Origin: CAZVWV01 sp964631745
GTDB taxonomy: Bacteria > Bdellovibrionota_C > UBA2361 > JBGSMV01
Direction: 5' to 3'
NCBI GenBank assembly: GCA_964631745.1
Contig: CAZVWV010000071.1
Location: 1-19,014 of the forward strand
DNA length: 19,014 nt
How positions within the stretch are numbered: position 1 is the first letter of the stretch; each line of letters begins with the position of its first letter. Positions 8,324-15,849 of this stretch are shown here, piece after piece. The notes under the pieces were generated by a model, which ran no database searches, was not told the DNA's origin, and saw nothing but the letters and a program-made list of their open reading frames with translations. A program made the position numbers and the translations under genes.

Positions 8324-9658
8324 CTAGTCTACCGTTATGACGTTAATTAAATTTGCGCTGCAGCTTGCGATAAAATCTGGGGCTGGTTCCAGCTCATCCA
8401 AGTTCGGATCGGGGACGCGTTGGTACAGCAAGTTGAGGGCCTTAGAGCCAAGAGTTTTTGACGCGTCTGTTTCTTCGGAAATCCTACCCCGACTCACCAT
8501 AAAAACAACCGGTTCAATCCCGCTCTCCCGCAAAGATTCTAGGGCCTTTGCCGTCTCCCGCGCTTCTTGGGTATCGTGCGTGCGAGCTCGGGCAAGAAAG
8601 ACCAAGACCCGCTCTATTCTTCTTCCACTTAGGTGATTTTGAGCCTTGCCGATGACGTTACGCGCATCGATTAAGGGGTCGGAGTTAATCGAGCTCCAGA
8701 CGGCCGCGGTCAGTAATTCATCTGCCTCTTCCAAATTTCTGGCGAGCTCTTCATGGCCTTGCCCAAGGCAACCCACGAAGACCTCCAACCCAAGCTCTCT
8801 CACCGATTGAACATAGGCTAGGGTACGAGAGACTACCCGATCCTCAAGCTGATTTGCCACACAGAAGATCACAACCTGGCCTTCAGGTGTCATCGTGCGT
8901 TCAACATGGCGCGAGACCAGTTCGCCACTCTTGGCATATAACTTCCAAAGAATTTTCTTGGCACCGTCTGAGGGATGATACTGCTTTAGATCGTAGGGGT
9001 CTCCCATGGGCTCCTGCACATCATCGGCCATGTCGCCTGAGCTTGCGGAGGAGCTTAGAATTGGAAGCGCGCGGTTAAAGCCTGGCGGCGCATGTACAGT
9101 AACAACACCAAGCTCACTTGGATCGTCACAGATCCAACTTAAGCGACTAAGCCCTAACTGATCTCCAAAGCTCACCTCTATCTTGTCAATTTGCCACTCG
9201 CCCCGATGTGGGAAAAGAATATCTTCATGAATGGGGTCATCTAACCACGAGCCGGTAACCTGATGAATACAGGTCTTTAGAGTTTCTGACACAAAATTTA
9301 ATTTTATGGTCAGGCAACATAAGGGGTAGATTACTACGGGAGTGCCGTGAATAAATATGCGCACGAGTTCATCAGAGCATATGCGCTGCCCCTCATGCGG
9401 GCGCGGAGTTCCCAGCGAAAGCTTCAAGATACTCTTTAGACGCAGTCCTGTTACTGTGACCACTAGGGCGGTTGTTAATATCAGCGCAAGGCCGCCCCAA
9501 CAAATCACAGCAGCCACTATATCGGACTCGTGTAGCACCGGGCCGGAAAGCATCAGCGCCAAAAAAACAATCAACAAAAGTCCGCGTATGGTAAGAATTA
9601 TTTGCACGCGCTCCGCCGAGTCTTTTAGATTTTTTAGCGTTGCGGTATAAATACTCAT
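8324..9658 (-). CDS. DUF58 family protein
   Basis: This is a 444-residue protein. Two membrane segments lie at about residues 20-40 and 47-70. The DUF58 hallmark is visible at about residues 218-256: GDPYDLKQYHPSDGAKKI followed by LWKLYAKSGELVSRHVE, matching the family pattern of a Tyr/Gly-Asp block, an Arg/Lys-Ile-x-Trp-Lys core and a Leu-Val-x-Arg end. A vWA-like alpha/beta segment follows (QVVIFCVANQ onward), but no MIDAS metal motif (DxSxS) is visible. I chose the ATG at 9658; the frame extends to a TTG at 9751 without a better ribosome site. DUF58 proteins usually sit between a MoxR AAA ATPase gene and a transglutaminase gene. The transglutaminase is directly downstream, but no moxR is found upstream, where a divergent UvrA-like gene lies instead. 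Confidence 0.85.
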   Translation of the reverse strand: MSIYTATLKNLKDSAERVQIILTIRGLLLIVFLALMLSGPVLHESDIVAAVICWGGLALILTTALVVTVTGLRLKSILKLSLGTPRPHEGQRICSDELVRIFIHGTPVVIYPLCCLTIKLNFVSETLKTCIHQVTGSWLDDPIHEDILFPHRGEWQIDKIEVSFGDQLGLSRLSWICDDPSELGVVTVHAPPGFNRALPILSSSASSGDMADDVQEPMGDPYDLKQYHPSDGAKKILWKLYAKSGELVSRHVERTMTPEGQVVIFCVANQLEDRVVSRTLAYVQSVRELGLEVFVGCLGQGHEELARNLEEADELLTAAVWSSINSDPLIDARNVIGKAQNHLSGRRIERVLVFLARARTHDTQEARETAKALESLRESGIEPVVFMVSRGRISEETDASKTLGSKALNLLYQRVPDPNLDELEPAPDFIASCSANLINVITVD

Positions 9659-9797
9659 GGATACTAAAAAAATGCCATACGTTCGGTAGTCTTGATCAAA
9701 TACATATTTTAAATCAGCTCTCTTTACATTTACTGAGGTTAGAGAGGACAAGGGCGCTGGTCGTGAGATAATACAGCCTTTAAAGGAGTTGGGGTAG
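9659..9797. promoter_or_regulatory. Divergent promoter region between the DUF58 operon and the UvrA-like gene
   Basis: This 139-bp spacer separates two genes read in opposite directions, so it should hold both promoters. On the plus strand GATAAT (9767-9772) could be a -10 box, but no good -35 lies at the right distance. AAAGGAG at 9782-9788 is a strong ribosome site and decides the TTG start at 9798. On the minus strand a TAAAAT sequence lies near 9713-9718 without a clear -35. Assignment of single boxes is weak. Confidence 0.35.
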
Positions 9798-11549
9798 TTG
9801 CTCGAAGGAGATTTTCTAAAGCGTTATAAAGGGCAAGTTTTGGGACTGGAGTGCAAGATCGGTGACGCGCTCTTGCCGGAATCCCTAATTGTAGCGGCTG
9901 GCGCTGGGTGTTGCAGCCCACTTCCTGTAATTAAGCTCTCGGCCTGGAGTTGGGAGAAACGTGTGTTTGTTGGCCCGAGCACCAAGCGCGAGCTCGCCCT
10001 GGGGGAGTTGTTAGGCATAGATCAAAACATCGCAACTCTTGCTCCCGTTCGTCTGCAATGCCCAAAGTGTGGCGGAACCTTAGGCGATCCGCAGTTGTTA
10101 TTGGAAACAACTTTGCAGGACGCTCTGAGCGCTAAAAGCCAGATGCGGCATCTGATTGTCGCAACTAAGCTGACCGGCATGGAGGAGCTCGATCGTGCAA
10201 GCGCGGCCGGATTCAACAGGGTCATCGTAGGTGGCGAATTAATTTCAATCGAGGATTTCCCCCGGCCCAAAAACATTGGCAAGGACGTCTTGCTGGTGCA
10301 CCGCAGCTTCTCCGTCTCGGAACGAAATGATCTGGTAAGGGAGTTTAAGGAGTGGTGTCACGATTATCAAATAGGCAAGGAGGACCTGTTGGTCCTGGGG
10401 CTTAGGGCTAAATCCAGCAAGCCAAAATACTTGCTGACTTTTGGCAAAACGCGCCAATGCACGGAGTGTGGCGCGGAGTCTGAATTTATTCAACAGCAGT
10501 CAAAGCTGACTTACGATGATCTTTCGTTGCAAAGCATCTTAGATATTCTCGGTCCGAATTCTCACAAATCAGGATTACAAACTCAGGAACTAGTCGCCAA
10601 CTTAACAGAGCTCGGCGCTGGGCATCTGAAGCTTGGCGCGCAGGCTGCCGACATCGCGATCTCTGATTTCTTTAAGGTTTCGCTGGTGATGTTGGATCTG
10701 TTCTCTCCGCGAGGTGCCATTATTTATTTTGACGAAATTGAAGCGCACCTCGACCCTCAAGTGCTTTCGCGAGCCATGTCATTTGTGAGGTCTCTAGCGG
10801 CCCGCGGTAATATCTGTATTTTATACAGTAAATCTCGTCAGATATTGGGGCTGTGCGATCGGGGCATCGCCTTAGTCAAAGAGGGGATTGTTGAGGTGGG
10901 ACTAAGCACTCTCAGCTTGGGACAAAGGGAATCGCCGGCGCAGATTGTTCGCAGTCGGAGTCGCTCTATCTCAGGGCCAGAGAGGACTAGAAGAGCTGAT
11001 TCCCACGCCGTATACACCTGGGACGCTTTCTTGAAAGTAAAACACAAAAAGGTTTCTGAGCTACTCGGATTAGATAAGGCGCTGGCCGAGTTCTTTGCTA
11101 AACTGCCCGAGGCGCGTGCGCAGGCGCTTAGCGCTAAGGACCTGATGGGTCTATCCGGAGAATTTCCCAATATGACCTTGCGCTATAAAGGGCGCACCTA
11201 TAGCGAGTTGTTATCTACAACTATCGGCGACTTCTACAAGCATTTTGAGAATGTCAGCTTCTTCTCTCAAAGCATGCCAGAGTTAATCAAGGCCGGGATG
11301 TCGGTGGTCACCCTAGATTGCGCCGTCGGTCAGCTGCCTCTTGCTCATGCTCAGGCCGTGCGCATAGCCGGAGCGGTATCGAGCGTGCTAAACCGCTCTA
11401 AGAAAATACAGAGCGTTGAGGTCGAAGCGCCCACTTTAGGTGTGCCATTGGACGGGGAAGCCATAATTTATAATATCTGCGAGGCCCTGAAGATGCGCCA
11501 GGCCCAGACCAGCGCAGGTTCACTTTTCTTCTTAGCGCCTTCGGGTTAG
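9798..11549 (+). CDS. Degenerate UvrA-like ABC ATPase homologue (pseudo-UvrA)
   Basis: This is a 583-residue protein, against about 940 for UvrA. The start is TTG at 9798 with AAAGGAG 9 nt upstream; an in-frame TAG lies immediately before it. It follows UvrA from end to end with the active sites eroded. Residues 31-45 (IVAAGAGCCSPL) sit where Walker A should be but lack the Gly-Lys-Ser. CPKCG (88-92) matches the CPxCG after the first Walker A region of UvrA. Residues 128-170 (AAGFNRVIVGGELISIEDF at 136-154) match the UvrB-binding region (xQGxxRxxxDGExxxL). CTEC (221-224) remains of a zinc module. Residues 237-320 match signature domain I, with LGAGHLKLGAQAADI for GLxYLxLxxxAxT, but LSGGE is lost. 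Walker B is kept as IIYFDE (308-313). Residues 430-530 match the second half: AEFFAKLPEAR, then LRYKGRTYSELLSTTIGDFY. The second Walker B has become VEAPTLGVP (542-550) in place of LDEPTTGLH. Reduced or no ATPase activity is expected; DNA-repair function is doubtful. Unusual reading frame length and steady motif decay argue for a maintained paralogue with a new role, since there is no internal stop or frameshift. Confidence 0.75.
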   Translation: MLEGDFLKRYKGQVLGLECKIGDALLPESLIVAAGAGCCSPLPVIKLSAWSWEKRVFVGPSTKRELALGELLGIDQNIATLAPVRLQCPKCGGTLGDPQLLLETTLQDALSAKSQMRHLIVATKLTGMEELDRASAAGFNRVIVGGELISIEDFPRPKNIGKDVLLVHRSFSVSERNDLVREFKEWCHDYQIGKEDLLVLGLRAKSSKPKYLLTFGKTRQCTECGAESEFIQQQSKLTYDDLSLQSILDILGPNSHKSGLQTQELVANLTELGAGHLKLGAQAADIAISDFFKVSLVMLDLFSPRGAIIYFDEIEAHLDPQVLSRAMSFVRSLAARGNICILYSKSRQILGLCDRGIALVKEGIVEVGLSTLSLGQRESPAQIVRSRSRSISGPERTRRADSHAVYTWDAFLKVKHKKVSELLGLDKALAEFFAKLPEARAQALSAKDLMGLSGEFPNMTLRYKGRTYSELLSTTIGDFYKHFENVSFFSQSMPELIKAGMSVVTLDCAVGQLPLAHAQAVRIAGAVSSVLNRSKKIQSVEVEAPTLGVPLDGEAIIYNICEALKMRQAQTSAGSLFFLAPSG

Positions 11550-11586
11550 AGTAAGGGGGAATTAAGGCCCATCGGCGCATCGTATT

Positions 11587-12360
11587 ATGAATACTCACAG
11601 ACTAAGGAGAATTGATTTTAAAGACGCGGCTCTGCGGCAGACTCTTTATCGCCGACGTTATCTAATCCCGCATGCTGTTACGCTCGGTAACATGTTTTGC
11701 GGCTTTTTGGCGGTGATATATTCAACCTCATTTAGATTCGAAAAGGCGGCTGTCGCTATCGTGCTAGCGATTGTGCTTGATGGTTTAGATGGACGGGTGG
11801 CGCGCAAGTTAAACGCTACCTCGAAATTCGGCGTGGAATTCGACTCATTCTCCGATCTGGTATCGTTTGGTATCGCGCCGGCCGTTTTAGTTTATAACTG
11901 GTGCTTTAAGGTTCCGGCGGATGAGTTCGGAGTCTTGGTGACCTTTATATTTGCTTTGTGTGGAGCTAGCAGGCTGGCGCGCTTTAATATCGCCGATGAA
12001 AACCTTAAATCATTTTCCGGACTTCCGACCCCTGGAGCGGCGGCGGCGGTGGCGGGGTTAATATACTGCGTGCCAGACCCTGGCATATCATTACTCTGGT
12101 GCTTGGTAGCTGCGATATTGATGTTAAGCCTGGCGTTCCTAATGGTTTCAAAAATTGAGTACATGAGTATCAAGCAGCTTCGGCTTGGCAATATTAGAGC
12201 GATTGGCAAAGTCGGGTTAGGCGTGTTGATCGCTTTGATCTGGTACAATCCAAAAATTGGGTTGTTAGTCCTTGGGCTTTCTTATGCCTATAGTTCCCCT
12301 ATTTATATAGCTTGGAAGAGGTTCCGCGGAGCAGATCAGGCCGCCATCTCGAAGGTATAA
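11587..12360 (+). CDS. pssA: CDP-diacylglycerol--serine O-phosphatidyltransferase
   Basis: This is a 257-residue integral membrane enzyme that makes phosphatidylserine from CDP-diacylglycerol and serine, the precursor of phosphatidylethanolamine. The CDP-alcohol phosphotransferase signature is complete: Asp65, Asp68-Gly69, Ala72-Arg73, Gly82, Asp86 and Asp90, in DGLDGRVARKLNATSKFG and the residues after it. A basic N-terminus (LRRI...RQTLYRRRY) precedes IPHAVTLGNMFCGF, the typical opening of the PssA subfamily rather than PgsA. Several further hydrophobic segments follow to residue 245. It starts 37 bp after the UvrA-like gene; no strong ribosome site is seen next to the ATG (a GGGGG run lies about 30 bp upstream). 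Its end overlaps the convergent methyltransferase gene by 25 bp. Confidence in the family is high; psd is not in the window. Confidence 0.92.
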   Translation: MNTHRLRRIDFKDAALRQTLYRRRYLIPHAVTLGNMFCGFLAVIYSTSFRFEKAAVAIVLAIVLDGLDGRVARKLNATSKFGVEFDSFSDLVSFGIAPAVLVYNWCFKVPADEFGVLVTFIFALCGASRLARFNIADENLKSFSGLPTPGAAAAVAGLIYCVPDPGISLLWCLVAAILMLSLAFLMVSKIEYMSIKQLRLGNIRAIGKVGLGVLIALIWYNPKIGLLVLGLSYAYSSPIYIAWKRFRGADQAAISKV

Positions 12361-12974
12361 ACGTTAATCGGTAGCAAATTTAACCAGACCCGCGTGCGGT
12401 TTGGCCGATGTTTATCAAATAGCTCCCGAAAGTATGCGTCCAGCTCTCTTAAGCGTTTGCGGCGCTCTGGCAACGATGCAAGTAATCCAAGCGGACGTAA
12501 TCCCATATATTCAAAGTAAGTCATCTGAGAACCGGGGTTACTTAAACGAAGAAGCTTTTCAAAGATCTCTTCTACCAGTGAACGTTCTAGATTTAAGAAC
12601 GGTATGGCGCAGATTATTACGTCAAACTTACTATCTTCAGACAAATTCTGCACTGGACCTTCATAAAAAGTAATTCGATCCTTATGTCTCAAAAAATCCG
12701 AATTCAGGGCGAGCTTAGCTTTTAAAGTCTGCATTAAGCGCGGATTAAGTTCACAAAGCGTGAGAGTGTCTTTGTCGTTCATCTGCTTAAGAATCCTGAC
12801 AGTAACTGGCCCGGAGCCGGGCCCTGCTTCCAAGATGCTGATGCCGCAATCGCGCTCCTGACGCACCGGATGCGAGAGAGCATCGGCCGCCCATTTTGAG
12901 CTTGGGAAGATCGTGCCAGTTGTTTGGAACTCGGTGATAAATTCCCGAAGGATGATAACTTTGTCTTTGATCAT
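12336..12974 (-). CDS. SAM-dependent methyltransferase, phospholipid N-methyltransferase-like
   Basis: This is a 212-residue Rossmann-fold methyltransferase. Motif I is ILEAGPGSGPVT (residues 47-58), an acidic residue ends the next strand (LTLCELNP), and FDVIICAIPFLN is motif IV. The N-terminal FxTTGTIFPSSKWAADAL (about residues 16-33) resembles the PSS-containing helix of rhizobial-type PmtA, which methylates phosphatidylethanolamine to phosphatidylcholine; a relationship to KsgA/Erm-type rRNA adenine methyltransferases is the main alternative. The tail-to-tail overlap with pssA, an enzyme of the same lipid pathway, supports the lipid role, though this is inference. The 5' region has a perfect TATAAT about 32 nt upstream of the ATG; no clear ribosome site is present. 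Confidence 0.72.
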   Translation of the reverse strand: MIKDKVIILREFITEFQTTGTIFPSSKWAADALSHPVRQERDCGISILEAGPGSGPVTVRILKQMNDKDTLTLCELNPRLMQTLKAKLALNSDFLRHKDRITFYEGPVQNLSEDSKFDVIICAIPFLNLERSLVEEIFEKLLRLSNPGSQMTYFEYMGLRPLGLLASLPERRKRLRELDAYFRELFDKHRPNRTRVWLNLLPINVYTFEMAA

Positions 12975-13006
12975 AAAGGTATATTGTAGATACTCTAAGC
13001 AGTTAT

Positions 13007-13012
13007 ATTATA
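13007..13012 (-). promoter_or_regulatory. TATAAT -10 box for the methyltransferase gene
   Basis: On the minus strand TATAAT reads perfectly from 13012 to 13007, about 32 nt before the ATG at 12974. A CTGCCA sequence lies 16 nt further upstream as a poor -35. On the plus strand the same AT-rich block offers TATTAT (13006-13011) for pgi, so the 95-bp divergent spacer may serve both genes. This is only a sequence match. Confidence 0.45.
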
Positions 13013-13069
13013 ACATCTAAAACGGAAATGGCAGTACCTTTGGGTCAACAAGCTTGGTAGGAATAAATT

Positions 13070-14674
13070 ATGAATCACTCAATTACTTGGAAAAGCTTTA
13101 AAAGTTGCTTCTTTGAAGCGCCCAGCGCCGGGTTTTCAATAGATGTCAGCAGGGTTAACTTTGTAAGCAATTTCTTCGAACAGCACGGCCCCCAGTTCTT
13201 GCGGGCTTTTGATGAGATGGCAGCGCTTGAATCCGGAGCTGTCGCAAACCCGGACGAGAAACGGCAGGTTGGTCACTACTGGCTGAGGAATTCCAAATTG
13301 GCTCCGAACATAGAGATGCGCAGCGCCATTGACTCAACACTAGAGGCGCTAAAGGCTTTTGTTGGTAACGTACACTCTGGCAGGGTAGCGCCGCCGCAAG
13401 GTGGTAAATATAATTACGTTCTGGTAATTGGGATTGGAGGATCCGCGCTTGGCCCGCAGTTTGTAAGTTCCGCACTCTCGGCTCCCAATGATCCCTTGAA
13501 GATCTTTTTCTTTGACAATACCGATCCGGATGGAATGCAGCGCGTGATAGCTTCCATCCCTGATCTAGCTAAAACGTTATGTGTGGTAATCTCCAAGTCA
13601 GGAGGGACGAAGGAAACTCGTAACGGCCAGTTGGCGGCGAAAGAAGCTTACCTTCGTGCTGGCCTGGAGTTTAGGACAAATTTTATCGCTGTCACCTGTG
13701 AAAATAGTGAATTGGATAAAGTGGCCATCGCCGAGCAGTGGTTGGCGCGCTTTCCGATGTGGGACTGGATCGGCGGACGCACAAGCGAACTGTCTGTAGT
13801 TGGGTTACTGCCAGCGGCGCTGCAAGGGTTCGATGTCGATCGAATATTGCAAGGCGCGCGCGAGATGGATCAGCTGACGCGCGAGCGTGATGTTGGTAGG
13901 AATCCGGCCATGTTGTTGGCGGCTTCGTGGTACCAAATTGGAGGGGGCAAAGGCCAGAAAGACATGGTGGTGCTCCCTTACAAAGATAGGCTTGAGCTCT
14001 TTAGTAGGTATTTGCAGCAACTGGTGATGGAGAGTTTGGGTAAAGAGAGAGACCGATCCGGTAAGGTGGTAAACCAAGGCATCGCCGTATACGGCAACAA
14101 AGGTTCAACTGACCAACATGCCTATGTGCAGCAGTTAAGGGACGGTCTACCTAACTTTTTCGCGCTCTTTATTGAAGTACTTAAGGATAGAAGCAGTAAG
14201 TTTCCTAAGTTTAACGAATTAGATCTCAGTAAGTTAAATGTTGAGGCTGACTTCACTAACGGAGACTACCTGTTCGGATTTTATGAAGGCACGCGTAGGG
14301 CGCTTTATGAAGCCGGGCGCGAAAGCATAAGTATCACAATAGATGAAGTCAACGAATATTCCGTGGGTGCGCTGATCGCCCTTTTTGAACGGGCGGTGGG
14401 GTTTTACGCCAGCATGGTAGATATCAACGCCTACCATCAGCCGGGAGTTGAAGCTGGCAAGAAAGCTGCCACTCAGGTATTGGCCCTTCAGAGCAAGGTG
14501 CTAGATCATTTAAAAGCGGCGGGGAGGCCCACCAGCTGTGACGAGATTGCGAAGCAGCTAAACTGCGAAGAAGAGACTGAGACGATTTTTAAACTCTTGA
14601 GGCATCTAGCGGCAAACGGCCGGGTGGCTGTGCAAAGCGGAGCTACGAGTTTCGAGAATAAGTATAGCGTTTGA
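13070..14674 (+). CDS. pgi: Glucose-6-phosphate isomerase
   Basis: This is a 534-residue cytoplasmic enzyme interconverting glucose 6-phosphate and fructose 6-phosphate. The SIS fold is clear: IGIGGSALGPQ, the phosphate-binding SKSGGTKETRNG, the GGRTSELSVVG signature, GNKGSTDQHAYVQQLRDG with the catalytic-region His and Gln, and QPGVEAGKKAA with the conserved Lys. The start ATG has AGGA about 8 nt upstream. The GNKGSTDQHAYVQQLRDG version and the length near 530 are like cyanobacterial-type Pgi. The last ~65 residues form an added helical segment, likely winged-helix-like (SCDEIAKQLN...IFKLLRHLAANGRV), typical of that subgroup. It is a normal housekeeping gene, with no sign of damage. Confidence 0.95.
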   Translation: MNHSITWKSFKSCFFEAPSAGFSIDVSRVNFVSNFFEQHGPQFLRAFDEMAALESGAVANPDEKRQVGHYWLRNSKLAPNIEMRSAIDSTLEALKAFVGNVHSGRVAPPQGGKYNYVLVIGIGGSALGPQFVSSALSAPNDPLKIFFFDNTDPDGMQRVIASIPDLAKTLCVVISKSGGTKETRNGQLAAKEAYLRAGLEFRTNFIAVTCENSELDKVAIAEQWLARFPMWDWIGGRTSELSVVGLLPAALQGFDVDRILQGAREMDQLTRERDVGRNPAMLLAASWYQIGGGKGQKDMVVLPYKDRLELFSRYLQQLVMESLGKERDRSGKVVNQGIAVYGNKGSTDQHAYVQQLRDGLPNFFALFIEVLKDRSSKFPKFNELDLSKLNVEADFTNGDYLFGFYEGTRRALYEAGRESISITIDEVNEYSVGALIALFERAVGFYASMVDINAYHQPGVEAGKKAATQVLALQSKVLDHLKAAGRPTSCDEIAKQLNCEEETETIFKLLRHLAANGRVAVQSGATSFENKYSV

Positions 14675-14717
14675 AATCACTAGCGCGTATTTGTTGAAAG
14701 CCCCCGAATTGGGCACC

Positions 14718-14877
14718 AATATGATGTAGCGCCGACGACTAGTCGGCCGATGGTTAGACTGGCATTGTCGTTTAGGGCGAAGCCAGCATCGGTTCGCACT
14801 TGGTGCTGCCTGTCGGCCTAAGAATTTAGTGCCACCTCGTGGCACCGGCCGACGGGTCGTCGGCGCTCCTTAATATT
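14718..14877 (+). repeat. Structured dispersed repeat, copy A (about 160 bp)
   Basis: This is one of three related repeats in the window (copies at 14718-14877, 16762-16924 and 18804-18906). It is bounded by imperfect inverted ends: AATATGATGTAGCGCC on the left and GGCGCTCCTTAATATT on the right. Three hairpins are visible: GCCGAC-GACTA-GTCGGC (14731-14747), GTGCCAC-CTC-GTGGCAC (14829-14845) and GCCGACG-GGT-CGTCGGC (14848-14864). The outer two arms can also pair with each other. It has no open reading frame and behaves like a MITE, REP/BIME-type or RNA-structured repeat. It follows pgi by 43 bp; GCCC/GGGC at 14703-14714 is a small hairpin that might end pgi transcription. Confidence 0.75.
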
Positions 14878-15134
14878 AGTGCTCCACCGCTGCCAATCGC
14901 ATTTTGCGGTAAGGTAAGTGCTAGAAGATCCCGGGCATCGGGTTTGCGCATTTATTTTAGATAGTAGGGCTCTGTTATGGGCCCTCGGCGTCGCGCTCGG
15001 GAAGTAGTTTTTTTGCGCACGCAATGCTGTGGGAAAATTGCTAGAATTTGCCAAGCCGTAAGGAACCACTCGGCGCCAAGCATGCCAGGCTTTTAAGTGG
15101 TTGCGGTCACATGCGGCCTTCTCAGATCGAGCGT
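14878..15134. other. Intergenic stretch without a gene between copy A and the tRNA promoter
   Basis: I see no credible coding sequence on either strand here. An open minus-strand frame across 14818-15189 has no ribosome site, no domain and an implausible Arg/His/Ser-rich composition, and it runs through repeat copy A. The stretch contains a 7-bp inverted repeat, AACCACT (15064-15070) and AGTGGTT (15096-15102), and a hairpin AGGGCTC/GGGCCCT near 14967-14986. Their role is unknown. Confidence 0.5.
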
Positions 15135-15164
15135 TTGACTCGTAATGCGACCTCGAGCGAGAAT
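15135..15164 (+). promoter_or_regulatory. Possible sigma-70-type promoter for tRNA-Arg
   Basis: TTGACT (15135-15140) matches the -35 consensus in five of six bases. After 18 nt, GAGAAT (15159-15164) matches the -10 in four of six. A start point near 15171 would leave about 24 nt before the tRNA. The position suits the tRNA; activity is inferred. Confidence 0.5.
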
Positions 15165-15194
15165 GAGTAGGATGAGGATGATCGCCCACCTAAT

Positions 15195-15268
15195 GTGCCC
15201 GTAGCTCAGCTGGATAGAGCGCGAGCCTCCGAAGCTCGAGGTCGCAGGTTCAACTCCTGTCGGGCACT
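15195..15268 (+). tRNA. tRNA-Arg (anticodon CCG)
   Basis: This is a 74-nt cloverleaf. Acceptor stem GTGCCCG (15195-15201) pairs with CGGGCAC (15261-15267); the discriminator is T. The D arm is GCTC/GAGC; the anticodon stem is CGAGC/GCTCG with loop CTCCGAA, giving anticodon CCG (15229-15231), which reads CGG. The T arm is GCAGG-TTCAACT-CCTGT with one G-T pair. The CCA end is not encoded. Its 3' end lies 2 bp from the stop codon of the convergent receiver gene at 15271. Confidence 0.96.
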
Positions 15269-15270
15269 TA

Positions 15271-15753
15271 TTATTTTTCGGCGCTTCTCGGTTCGGTGTT
15301 GCCTGGGGCTACTTCAGCATCCCCATGAGCGTTAGCGTCTCTAGCGGCGCGTTTGGTCTCGTACTGCAGGGCATTTTCAATTTTCGATCTCAGGGTCTCA
15401 ACCGTGAACGGTTTTGCCAAGAAGTCGGACACTCCAAAAGTAGCGGCTTCAACCACAACTTCCTTGGCTGAATTTGCGGTTATGAGAATAAACGGAAGGA
15501 ACTTGTAACGCTCCTCTGAGCGCACCTGCTTTAGGAACTCGATTCCGGAGATCTTGGGCATGGTCCAATCAGAGATGATTAACCGCACCTCTTTGGACTC
15601 TAAGACTTTGAAAGCAGACTCGACGTTTTCCGCCTCTAGGACATTATTGAGCGCTAGCTTATTTAAATGGCGGTGCAATACCTTGCGCGCCGTGCCAAGG
15701 TCGTCGACGATTAAGATTCCTCCCTCCGTTTTTGCCAATTCTGCAAAATCCAC
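15271..15753 (-). CDS. CheY-like response regulator (receiver domain only)
   Basis: This is a 160-residue single receiver domain. The acidic pair is in ILIVDD (Asp17-Asp18), the phospho-acceptor is Asp62 in IISDWTMP, with Thr92 in ILITAN and Lys114 in FLAKPF, so all switch residues are kept. SDWTMPKISGIEFLKQVR closely follows the chemotaxis CheY version of this segment. There is no output domain; the last ~30 residues are an acidic, Ala-rich tail. I chose the GTG at 15753 because GGGAG lies about 10 nt upstream; a second GTG at 15762 is only 1 nt from that site. Converges on tRNA-Arg with a 2-bp gap. A role in flagellar or other motility control is likely by similarity, with no che genes near to prove it. 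Confidence 0.88.
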   Translation of the reverse strand: MDFAELAKTEGGILIVDDLGTARKVLHRHLNKLALNNVLEAENVESAFKVLESKEVRLIISDWTMPKISGIEFLKQVRSEERYKFLPFILITANSAKEVVVEAATFGVSDFLAKPFTVETLRSKIENALQYETKRAARDANAHGDAEVAPGNTEPRSAEK

Positions 15754-15849
15754 GCTGCCCACTCTCCCAATTGAGTTAATTTGTCTAATCGTCAGAATGG
15801 CAAGAAATGATAAGCTAAGATTTCGGTCTCTACTAAAAGCAGAGAGTAC

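Noticed and set aside
14818..15189. Minus-strand open frame of 123 codons
   Set aside because: It runs across the structured repeat and the tRNA promoter, lacks a ribosome site and has no protein-like pattern.
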